DNA of 64,000 nt, taken from contig JAUIRK010001041.1 in the NCBI GenBank assembly GCA_030549495.1, forward strand, positions 1,732,165-1,796,164, read 5' to 3'. Each line of letters opens with the position of its first letter. Position 1 is the first letter of the stretch. Both the position numbers and the translations under genes were made by a program. Source of the DNA: Nectonema munidae. Lineage: Eukaryota; Nematomorpha; Nectonematoida; Nectonematidae. The notes beneath the pieces were generated by a model, which did no database searches, was not told the DNA's origin, and saw only the letters and a program-made list of their open reading frames with translations. Shown piece by piece: positions 12,011 to 22,109 of this stretch.

Positions 12011-12360
12011 AATATACATAAATATATGTCAGCTTAAATATATTATATGTAGGTAAGTAGGGAGATTTCTAAACCCTTTATAGACGGAACTGATATACAG
12101 TTGTTGTTGTTGTTTTGCCTCCATAAAAACTGTTATCTTCGTATCGACTCTCTATTGGTGGGTGCGTTATTCCTCTTAAAAGCCAAACGCTCTCTCAAAC
12201 TTTCTAGAAGCCTACTAACTGCAATAGAAGAGCTGTTATGTTTTTAAATTAGCTGAAATTTACTCTTCAAAGTATGCATTTTCCAATTTCCGATCTTTTC
12301 TGAAATAGAAAAGAAAAACTTATGAGGTTTTCTTGTTTGTTAGAGCTAGGTTGTTTTGAA
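12011..12360. other. No gene seen
   Basis: AT-rich sequence following the first dispersed-repeat copy. It contains a short run of TTG repeats near 12100 but no feature that can be supported. Confidence 0.4.
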
Positions 12361-12369
12361 GAATATATT

Positions 12370-12660
12370 GATTAGTCATGATAATTCGTTATTCTGATTA
12401 GATATTTGGAATAGGATTGAGTGTCTGGTGTGTAGAAAGTATGGGTTCGATTATGTTGATTTGGTGTCGTTGAGAATAAAATATAGGACACTGAAGGAGA
12501 ATATGCATAGATGTTTTAATTTGAATAAAGCTAAACCAACAGAAAGGAATTTGAGTATAATTTGAGTTTGAAAAATTAATCATTACACTGACAAAGGGAT
12601 GAGAGCCAGCGAATGATGTTTTGAGGGAGTGGATGAATGTGTTAGTTTGATATGAGTTGT
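12370..12660 (-). mobile_element. LINE C-terminal fragment (possible)
   Basis: The minus strand translates to a stretch including SMHILLQCPIFYSQRH. This resembles the cysteine/histidine-containing C-terminal region (HLLFxCPLY...R) of RNase H-bearing LINE proteins. The open frame runs upstream through about 12640 with no other diagnostic motif. Similar wording (LFNCSLLQ) occurs in the LINE remnant at 15.9-16.5 kb. It is too short and degraded for clade assignment. Confidence 0.4.
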
Positions 12661-13137
12661 GATAATGGTGCAGATATTAGAGATGATGGGATGGTTGATT
12701 CATCTAATTGTTGCCATTGTTTGTAGTAGTGTAGTTTGTTATTCTGTTTGTAAATGTGAAGATGGGTAGAGAAAATAGTGTTAGGAAAAGTGAATAGGAG
12801 GTTTCCAATTTTTCAATGAAAACAACTAAATAGATTTCGAAGACGTCGTTCTGAAAAGTGGGCTCACACGCTTTCAAAGCATTTAAATTTTAGTTGAATT
12901 TTTCAGTTTGTATTAAAATGCCTGAAAAAATCAAAAACTTGAAAAAACTTATTAATTAGAAATAAAAATATGAGATAATGAAAATTTTTGAAATTAAATA
13001 AATATTAGTTTAAAGTATTGTTGTTTGGTTGAATGGATGGATATCAAATCACTTTAACCCTCAAGGTTATAACCTCACATTATGCTTCAGATGGTTAATC
13101 ATAGTTTTGTTATTTTGTTTTTATGAATCGTGAGCCT

Positions 13138-13192
13138 TGGAGGATCGAACTGTTGACTTTCACCTGTAAGCTGAGAGGTACACACTAACAAA
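13138..13192 (-). repeat. tRNA-like SINE head fragment
   Basis: On the minus strand TTAGTGTGTACC resembles a weak A-box, and GTTCGATCC at 13150-13142 is a good B-box core, about 30 nt apart. No complete cloverleaf can be drawn. It is probably a SINE or decayed tRNA relic. Confidence 0.4.
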
Positions 13193-13870
13193 TATTGAGG
13201 CTCTTTAAAGTAGTGTTTAATATTTAAGATTAAAATTAAGTCTTTAAAAAAATTTTTTTCAGGTTAGCACAATTGAGGTTGGTACAAATTAGTACAGCCT
13301 TATTTCTTATCATATCTGCCTCTTGTTTTTCAATGTTTAGTCATACGACTGTAGTTTGAATATTTTAGCTATTTATATAACATTTATTTTTATACATTTT
13401 CATATATCCTTATATTCATACAAATAGATGTATAATTTTTTATTGATAAGCTTTTAAATTTTTAAACCTTTACTTTAAATAATAAATAAACAGAGACAAC
13501 AATAGAAAAATTTTTTTTTGTTCCACCCCATATTTATTTACATTTAAGTATTTTTTATGTCACTCGAGTTAAATCTTGGAACGAATTTATAAGACTCTTA
13601 CAACTTATTTCATTTAGCAAAAAAATAAAAGATTTTATTTTTCTAAATAAATATTTAATAACGAAAAAAATCAACTATTTTTTTGTTATTTTATAGAACT
13701 TCGCTCACACTTTGAATCATCTACACTCTGCATCTTCAACGATTTCTCAAAAACACCCACTACCGCCTCCATTGTAGCAGCTTTCTACCACGGATCCTCG
13801 AAACTTCACTTTATCTCTCTATCAACTTACCTTAACCCACATCTTTCTATGTACAAATACGGCTCTAGAC

Positions 13871-15818
13871 CAGTGGAAGGCAACCTTCTATGAGGCCCAG
13901 TTGAGAATTTCAGAAACAGGATGCAGTCGGGGTGAGAAAAAATACCTCAAAGTAGATAAAGTATTACAGAAATTGTATTATATATTAGATTAGATGATAC
14001 ATTCATATTGTAAAATTTTATTGAAATAAAATACAAACACTTAATCAAATTTTATTAACCCATTAAGTCCCAATGTTCCCATTTGGGAACATAAGTAATT
14101 TTATCTTCGTCTGTTTTTTCAATGACTTTGAATATAAATCATCTGCGTTTTTTTAAATATCGTCTGATATCTATGGTACTGTGTTTATGCAAGAATTTCT
14201 TATGAATCAGTGAGAAGGTTTATGTTGTTTGTTATGAAGAAATGCTTGGATATATTGTTCGATGGAAGAGGTTGACAGCACAAGAATGTCATTGAGATGT
14301 GAATCTAAAAAATGGGGGCGGAGTTAAGAATTTGTGTATTTCATTTTTGGGAATAGCTGCTCCCAACAATAGGCGTGTCGTCGACAAGAAAATCAAATGG
14401 GACGGTGATAGGTTTGAAGTCAGCAGCCAACTATTTTACTTCGAAACGAGAGGCAAATTCATCTTTTAGAGAGGTGGATATGCAAGTTTAGATTTCCAGC
14501 TCTACATCTTCAAAGGCACAAGTAACAAGGCGGGGAAAATGCACCGACTGACAATTTGCCAACTGACACTTCCACAAAGAAAGCTTCACTAAGAGGGTCA
14601 TGTGTGCATGCGTATTTGTCACAAGACTCTCTTTGCCTTCGCAACTTTGCATTAAGTTCATCCAGGTGCATAGAAATGTCTGTGAGAAAGGTCAAGCGAC
14701 AGAAAATTATCTGCGTATGGTAAGTTATTCTCACAAAGGAAGGTGGCAATTCCTGCTGCAAGTCACACACACACACGGGACAGCATAGCACTACGACTCC
14801 TCCTTAACCATTGCCCAGTAGTGGTGTTACGCAGGGAGATAAGTTGGAGGAATTCCTCACAAACCTGGATGTCAGCAGTAAACCCACGAATAAAAACTGC
14901 CAATTAAGCCTCGTCAATTGTGACGATGCTCTCTTCAAAAATAAAGATAAGACGGCAGGGTCTTTAATGAGTGGTTCACGTTGTCTAACATCTCTCCTAT
15001 ACGACAAAAAACAGTGCACGACAAATGACTTATGCTCTCCAAATTTGAGCGGTGTTGTGGGCAGATGGAGTCACACTCTTTAATAAAGTCTCCAACCGGA
15101 AAAGGTTTTATCCTGTGAGCAAGTATGTGAAATTCAAGTATTTGATAGCCTAGTAATGACTTCATTTCTTTCAGTGGCAGACATTGACGCAAATTTTGAT
15201 GAAGTATATTCTGTTTCCAAGTGGAGGCGCATGTTATACCCTTTCATGACAGCCACAGTTGTCAAGCATATGAGGCATTCGTTAGTTTCAAAACGCAGAA
15301 TAAAAAATACTTCTCCTATTCAGGGTTGAAATCTGGAAGCTTGGAATCCACTTTCCTTCTTTATCCTAAACTATCAAATAATAGATAGCAAACAGATATC
15401 TAGGTTTAATTTCAAGGTTTGCCGTAATCATGCAAACTGCTGAACAAAACATAAATGAAAAAATATAAATTTTTGAATGGTTATTGTCTTGCATATTTTT
15501 GTATATAAGGCTTTGCAGAAAACACTATCACACGCAAAACCCTGTGTTCACTTGTTTTCTCAATAAGTTGTGTTTCCACTAAACTGGTAGTAGCGTTACT
15601 GTTTGTAAGAAATCAAAGGCTTATGCTCAAACTTTTATCATCACTTTATACATTCGTTGCGTTCGCATAACTCTTTTTCAACAGTTGAATTGCAAATTAA
15701 AAGCAGTAGTAAACTTAGTTTTGTGCTAGAATTTTGCGGGCCAGATTGCTTTGATAGCACCGAGAAGGGTAGCAGGGCCGACGCTAGGCGATTGGGGGAC
15801 GGAGATTCCCGACCATTA
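13871..15818 (-). mobile_element. hAT transposon relic nested in the LINE
   Basis: The left terminus at 13871 reads CAGTGGAAGGCAACCTTCTA. The right terminus at 15818, on the other strand, reads TAATGGTCGGGAATCTCCGT. They share an imperfect terminal repeat. Flanking octamers are ctctagac (13863-13870) and ctctagaa (15819-15826), 7 of 8 identical and close to the NTCTAGAN target preference known for Charlie-type hATs. Removing 13871-15818 brings the two halves of the LINE RNase H region together, which supports these boundaries. The interior encodes decayed hAT transposase on the minus strand. A piece resembling a piggyBac-type terminus (ttaacccattaagtccc, near 14056) lies within it. Confidence 0.65.
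14500..15200 (-). pseudogene. GTF2IRD2/ZBED-like hAT transposase remnants
   Basis: On the minus strand, about 15192-15000 carries an N-terminal-type block ending TVFCRIGEMLDNVNHSLKT. At 14935-14790 comes SIVTIDEA, a stop, LAVFIRGFTADIQVCEEFLQ and LISLRNTTTGQ, matching the family's LDEATDV-TAQL-FIRG-D catalytic segment. At 14700-14620 LTFLTDISMHLDELNAKL matches the later L.FL.DI..HLNELN.KLQG block. The long middle of the transposase is missing between the last two blocks, and stops interrupt the frames. This is an internally deleted, non-coding relic. Confidence 0.7.
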
Positions 15819-16830
15819 CTCTAGAATTTATTCAAAATCTCTTCATTACCTATGGTACTCTTTTTTTCTGAGTGTCAAAATCAATTTACGTCCTACGCCT
15901 TAATCGACAAGCTCCACTCTCAAACTTTTATCTCGCATCAAAATTAAGCGTCGAGCGCATGACGGCTTCGATAAGAATGAATTTGCAGACAAACTTTCCA
16001 AAACCTCAAAATCGAACCAAACTCTCCTGAAACCATTAAGAGTGTTCTATTCTTACTTTCACAAAGAAATCATAAACAACTTATATCAGCAATGGCAATC
16101 ATCTCCACAAATATTATAATCCTCTTTTCTCCCACTTCCTAATACCTCTCTGCTTCATAAAATTTGGAGAAATCACAACACTACCTTCTCACTTCCACTT
16201 ATCAGATGGTTAACTCGATACTGCCCATGCAAAGCCTATTTACACTGCATATCACATGTATCTGACCATTATTTTCGCCTTAGTTGCCCATTACACAAAA
16301 TAACTCATAAGTTCCTCTTTAATTGTTCCCTCCTCCAATCAACCATTGACAGCTTTATATCCGAATCACAATTTACACTAGAACACTTACCAAAATCTGA
16401 CTCACTCATTTCACCCAAACTTCAAAATCTCTTATCAATAGAATCAACTATTTTACTCCACCCTCAAACCAACTCACACAAATTAAGTCCAATATTTTAA
16501 TTAGCTAACTACAACATAACCCTGAATCTCTTCATTCAGGCTGTACTGCAAGCATATCAGCTAACGCGGAAAGTACTTTGACAACATCCTATCCCATCTT
16601 ATCTAAGTCCCAAAATTTATGCTTTGAAACAGAATTAATGGTAATAATCCTCAAATTTACCCCTAGATTAAAGCGTTATATTTTTTTAAAAAAGTATCTG
16701 GAAGGTATTAAAAGTTGTTGATAGTCTTCAAAAAAATTAGTTATACAACTATTATTGATTTCGAAATAATTATAAAAACAGACAAGATATTTGTATAAGT
16801 ATACATAAATATGTCAGGTTTAATATATTT

Positions 16831-17402
16831 TTATTATTAAAAATAAAAAAATTATATTCTATCCATTCATTATTTTTAATTATATTTTGCTGATGATGCT
16901 ACTTTGTTAAATAAATTGTTGTATGAGCGAATTTCGAACTGGACAAATTTAGATTCTAATTCTTTACACTGTAGTGTGGTTTCTAATTTTTTTATATGTA
17001 CATAAAAATTAGCGATCAAGAGAAGACAATCTAGGGCTACACTAGTAAAGATAATCTCTCAGAAAATAAACCAACTAAAGAAGAACTTTATGAATGGGAA
17101 CCAAGTAAAGATAATTCCTCTATCTTAAAATAAGAGACATTGTTTTTACTATTTCTTTTTTTTTTTTTTTTTTTTTTTTTACAACAATTTACTCTCTTTC
17201 AAAAATGGTTGAAATTAGAACCTTCTTCTAACATTTTACTCGAAAAAATCTTCAAGCCACTTAGTTTTCAAAATTTTCTCTTGAAATATCGTTTCCTTTA
17301 CGGTTGAATCTCTTTTTGATTTATTTCATTTTATCTTTTTTTCGTCTGAAAGTTATTTATATATATATATAATTTTTTTTTTCTATCCTTGATGGAGAAG
17401 TC
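16831..17402. other. No gene; long T run
   Basis: AT-rich spacer with an uninterrupted run of about 25 T at 17156-17180. No gene is seen. The T run could be an old poly(A) tail of a minus-strand retroposed sequence, but no such sequence is recognisable. Confidence 0.4.
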
Positions 17403-20400
17403 CGTGGGATTATTCTCAAAATTGTTCTCTCAAAAAAGAAATTAAAACTAATTTAATGCAAGCTTTAAATCTTTTAGAAGCTTCAAATGATACAACAATC
17501 ATTATAGATGATTTGAATTTAATCAAAGATAGCCTTAATGATCTGAAATCTTCTGTTTTAAAATCTGACTTAAAGTTTGATAAAGCTATTGATAGCCCCA
17601 AAACATATGAGTGTAGTGAGTAACAATTGTTTTATTAAAGTTAAATTTGATAATGATAAGGATGTTTCTGCTTCACTTCTTTCTCAGATAGGCCTTTCTA
17701 AAATTAAGATTAATAAAGTTATATTAATAAAATTCTATCAAGTATACTTTTCCAAACTCTAAATCATTAGAAGATGTAAGATGGTTTTTAAAAACAAATT
17801 AAAGGACAGTTCTTCCTTAAACTTCATGATATCCTAAATTTGGTAAAAATAATGGTTAATACCTTGATTCCAATTTGGATGATAATTTAATTTTTGAATC
17901 AATTTTGGAAAAATAATTATATTAAGCCATTAATAGACATAAATTACAAATTTAAATTACTATTTTCCAAAATTAATGGTCTACAAGAAAAAAATTTATT
18001 GTTTTTCGGTCGTCCTCTATAAGAAATGTTTAAAATGTCATAATGAATTTTTCATTAATTATGGTGTTACCAAGTTCTGATTTTTACTTTCTAAACAGGA
18101 CCAATTGTTGTACTTTGGCTACCTCTCTGTTTGTAAATTTAAAGATAAAGCGGTTTGCAAATATGTTCTGAAAATCACAAGTCGGAAACTTGTTCTAATT
18201 CTTCTAATGTAGAATTACATAAATGTGTAAATTGTATACGAAAAAATATAAGGATTTTCTCATGTGTTTCTCTAAATCTTGTGAGTGTAGAAAACTTAAT
18301 TTAAATTTTTTAAAGTAAATACTTGTGATTTCTGAATATATTGAATCATATATATATTATTTTTTTTATCATAAATACTATAAATCTATAAAATGTTTCC
18401 AATTTTTGTAATTTTGATATTAACAGTCAGATAAATTTAACAGTTTTTTACCTAAAGTTCATAATTTTAATTTTTACCCGTTGAAAGTTTGAAAATCAAC
18501 TTGAAAATTACATGAAACTTCTAATTTACTCAATTTTATGTTACTTCATCTGAATTGTAGAAGTTTATCAAGGAATTTTTTGGTTTAAATTATTATTTGA
18601 TGATCTAGGCTTGATAAAATTAGTATCTTTGTCTTACTGAAATTTGGGCGTCTTCTATCTGACCATAGATGGTTTTAATTTTGTCACAAAAAAAGAGAAG
18701 GTAGAGGTGGGGTCTTGGAGCTTATATTGATAAACGTTTAATGTATAATACAAATAACATTGGGAGCTCTTTTACCTCATTTGAATATCTAATAATTGAT
18801 GTTAAGGAACCAATTTTATTTACAATTTTGATAATATATAGACCTCCAAGTTTCAACATAGATTTTTTTATAGATGAGTTTACTCTATTAATGAATCAAA
18901 CTAATTTTTTCAATAAAAAGGTTTTTATTGTTGGAGATTTCAATATAAATATGGATATTAAAATTATTAATCATCATTCCAGTATTTTCTTAAATCTTAT
19001 GCATGAGTTTGGTTTCCACCTAAATATTTCCGGTCATACTGAATAAAAAAACAGTTCTAACTTATCGATAATATTTTTACTAATTTCAGTTTTGTGGATT
19101 CATTTTCTGGCAACATTTTAATTGATATTTCGGTCATTTACCCAACTTTATTTTCTACAAAAATTTTTATTTGCGACAATTTAAAGTCTGATAGGATATT
19201 ATATGGAAATGTTTCAAAAATTATTTTATGTTTTATAATTGTATGTTGAATGAAGATTGGTATATAGATATTATTTGAATGCTATGAGTCTGTAAAGTAT
19301 TGTTGATAAAATATCTTATATCTATAAAAAATGTTTTCCTTTTATGAAAATGAAGCCCAAAGTTAAAAATGATGGTTCACCCAGAATTAAGATTACTTAG
19401 AAAGTATAAAAAAAAGTTTATAAATCTTTCTTGAAATATCGAAACCTTTCTAAATGGAATGAGTTTAAACGAATACGAAATAGGTATAATAAGCTAGTAA
19501 AAGAAAGTAGAGAAAAGTTTTACTATAATAAGTTCACTAGCTCAAAATTTGATATGAAGAGTACCTGGAAACTTATTAATGAAGTTTTAGATAAGAAAGC
19601 AATCAATCACTGTCATTTTGATTCGGATGAAATTAATGACTATTTTACAAATACTCAATTAATCACAAATGAAGCCTACTTTGACTTAATCCCAGTACTT
19701 GATAATACTTTTTATTTTGATGAAATTTCCATTAATGATATTTTGATTACTGCAAATACATTTAACGCATCTACTTCATCAGGATGGGATGGTCTTTCTA
19801 ACAAATTGGGTAAAAATATTGTATTATTTGTTTTGAATAACCTTTACCAATTATTCAACAAAATTATAAAGGATGAATATATCCCTGATTATTTTAAAAT
19901 TTCTAAGGTTATTCCTATATTTAAATCTGGTAACCCTGAAAGTATTGAAAACTATAGGTCCATTAGCATTTTACCTTTTTTAGTAAAATTTTCGAAAAAA
20001 TTGTGTTTAATAGAATGATAAATTTTATTAACTTACATGAAATTTTGAATGAACGTCAGTTTGGGTTTCGGTCAGGTGTTTCAACTGATATGGCAGTCTC
20101 TTTTGTAGTAAACTATATTTTGGAATCTTTTGATAGTAATTTAGATGTATGTGGTATTTTCATTGACTTTTCTAAAGCTTTCGATAGAATAGATCGTAAA
20201 ATTTTGTTATATAAATTAAGCTGCTATGGATTCAGGGGTAAGTTTTTAAATATCTTGAGTAGTTATTTGTCTAATAGAAAGCAATTTTGTACAATTAATG
20301 GAAGTAGTTCTAGAATTTTAGATACATTCATAGGGGTTCCTCAAGGGTCTATTTTGGGTCCTCTTTTGTTTATTTTATATATCAATGACATTTTTAAACT

Positions 20401-21640
20401 ACAAAATAATAATTTTAACTTATGTTTATATGCAGATGATTGTGTAATTCTACACAAAAGCAAAATCTATTCAATGATATCGATATTTTAAATATATTTT
20501 TGAATTCTTTCGCTAATTGGTCATATAATAATAGTTTACGCATTAATTTTCATAAAAGTGAACATATAGTTTTTACGAGGAAAAAAATCAGTGTTTCTTC
20601 CACTACAGATCTGTGGTAACTTATTAACTCAATCTTCATGTTATAAATATTTAGGTGTATTTCTTGATTCCAAATTGAATTTCAACTTACAGTATGACAA
20701 TGTAATTAAGAATGTATCTATCGCTTTAGGTCTTATGTTTAAAATTCGTTATTTTTTGAACCTTCAAACTAGGATTATTTTGTATTATTCTCTATTTCAT
20801 TCTAAAATTTTATATTGTAACTTTATTTGGTGTTTATGTAGTATTTCAAAATTTAACATTTTACAAAATAAACAAAGACGTGCTTTAAATTTATTGATTA
20901 TAAAAAATAATAGTGTTGTGTTTAATCATAACATATTACTCTAGGAGAAATTAGTAAGTTTAATTAGGTATTTTTGTTTATAAAGTAATTAATAGTAAAA
21001 ATATTTTCAATATTTATTATATAAAAAATAATCATTTTTATCAATATAATTTACGCTCAAAGAATAATTTACGTAATAGACGTTATAAATATACTTCTTT
21101 TAACAAACATTTTTTTAAAAATCTATTGCGTATGGAACTCCATTCCTTTACATATTAGGTATTTAAGAAATATTAAAAGTTAAAAAAATATAAACTACAT
21201 ATGTTTCGTTAGTTCTTTTCCTTATGCTGATTTCATTTGAAACATTTTTTTTTAAAATATTTTTGGATTTTCTTTTGTTTCCTCTTCTTTGTTTTTTTTT
21301 TAGAATCTCGCCGCTTTTTTTCTTCATATATCCACTCATCAACTCTTCTACATCCAGATATGCTTCCTTTGCTTGAAGAATGGAATTAAACTATCAAATG
21401 ATGTTTTATGACTGTGTGTATCTAACTTGAAATTATTCTGTTTTTATTTTATTTTTCATTTTGTTTATTATGGGTTTTTTTGAGTCTATCATCCTTTCAT
21501 GCTTCTTATTTCAACTCATTTATACTTCTCCGCTGAACGGATGAGGGATTTTTTTCCCATGTGAACACATAAACGAAAGTTTAGTTCACTTCATTTTTTT
21601 CAAACATGAATAAAGTCTTATCTTATCTTATATCCAAAAT
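17403..21640 (+). mobile_element. LINE A: near full-length APE-type non-LTR retrotransposon, broken
   Basis: About 4.2 kb in plus orientation. The ORF1 region (17403-18300) shows a helical segment and a zinc-knuckle-like block reading CSENHKSETCS then HKCVNC, in shifting frames. The endonuclease begins around 18540 (LHLNCRSLSRN), continues with an LTEIWAS-type block near 18640, then IIYRPPSF and VFIVGDFNINMD (18741-19046). Reverse transcriptase spans about 19431-20490: YRSISILPF, FGFRSGVST, GIFIDFSKAFDRI, IGVPQGSILGPLLF and the catalytic LYADDCVIL. The thumb and C-terminal region follow to 20944. The 3' end is aataaagtcttatcttatct, a short tandem tail (21611-21633). There are multiple frameshifts and stops. 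Motif style resembles CR1/Jockey-group LINEs, but clade is not settled by eye. Confidence 0.85.
19431..20491 (+). pseudogene. Reverse transcriptase domain of LINE A
   Basis: Two overlapping frames, 19431-20018 and 20003-20491, together cover RT blocks 0 to 5. They include KISKVIPIFKSGN, NYRSISILPFL, ERQFGFRSGVSTDMAV, DFSKAFDRIDRK, GVPQGSILGPLLFILYINDI and LYADDCVIL with both catalytic aspartates present. A one-base frameshift lies in the 16-nt overlap around 20003-20018. A second break follows the YADD box near 20470. The palm residues look unaltered, so this copy decayed relatively recently compared with the EN and ORF1 parts. Confidence 0.85.
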
Positions 21641-22109
21641 TAGTATAGTACAAATAATTCTTAGGTGTTTTCAAGTTAAATTTCAGAGAATACAAAAGAC
21701 CATCTCTGACGCCATTATTTTGTCTTATTCTCATTATCATCTATCAACTCTTGTGGGTTGTCTATTGCTCAAAGCGTTATAATTAATCTCAATTTCTTTA
21801 TTTTTTAAAAAGTAGAATGTTTCTTCTATTTGCGACTAAGAAGAAGAATAAACATCTCCCATCTAAAACAATCAAGCCTCAAATGGCATGAAGTCTATTT
21901 TTCGAATAACGTTAATCTTATCTTTGGAAGTTTATTCTTGACTATAACAACCATTATTTTGGATAAATTTATTCATTTATATACCTTGTTTGATATTATT
22001 AAAACAAAAGTAAATATATAATTGATTCATTATAAATATAGATAACAAGGAAACACATTATATATATGTATATATAATTAATTTTAAGTTTGAAAGTTTC
22101 TTTCTTTTT
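21641..22109. other. Spacer and 3' untranslated region of the large gene
   Basis: AT-rich sequence between the end of LINE A and the stop codon of the large minus-strand gene. No open frame here is convincing. It should contain that gene's 3' untranslated region. Confidence 0.4.
21968..21973 (-). terminator. Candidate polyadenylation signal of the large gene
   Basis: AATAAA on the minus strand, about 137 nt downstream of the stop codon at 22110. It is the first canonical hexamer I see in a plausible position. In AT-rich DNA this hexamer also occurs by chance. Confidence 0.4.

Larger units (their letters stand above)
13695..16600 (+). mobile_element. LINE 3' portion with RNase H domain, split by a hAT
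   Basis: Before the hAT insertion, 13700-13870 translates to CIFNDFSKTPTTASIVAAFY, the beginning of an RNase H domain (usually I-TDGSK...AA). After it, at about 15940-16010, comes AHDGFDKNEFADKLSK, the domain's closing H-G..NE.AD.L motif. Next is a zinc-knuckle-like tail containing YLHCISHVSDHYFRLSCPLH and FLFNCSLLQ (about 16230-16345), ending near 16498. LINEs with a C-terminal RNase H belong to groups such as I, LOA and R1. The endonuclease and reverse transcriptase are absent, as in a 5'-truncated insertion. Stops and frame changes show it is dead. Confidence 0.7.
13290..16830. repeat. Dispersed repeat, copy 2, split by a ~2.9-kb insertion
   Basis: The left part, 13290-about 13690, matches the first half of the repeat at 11300-12010. 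The match resumes at about 16605 with aagtcccaaaatttatg and continues to about 16830. The intervening ~2.9 kb has different composition, with clearly more C and G, and encodes LINE and hAT relics. The arrangement is best explained by insertion of the LINE into this repeat copy. The first copy provides the uninterrupted reference. Confidence 0.65.
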
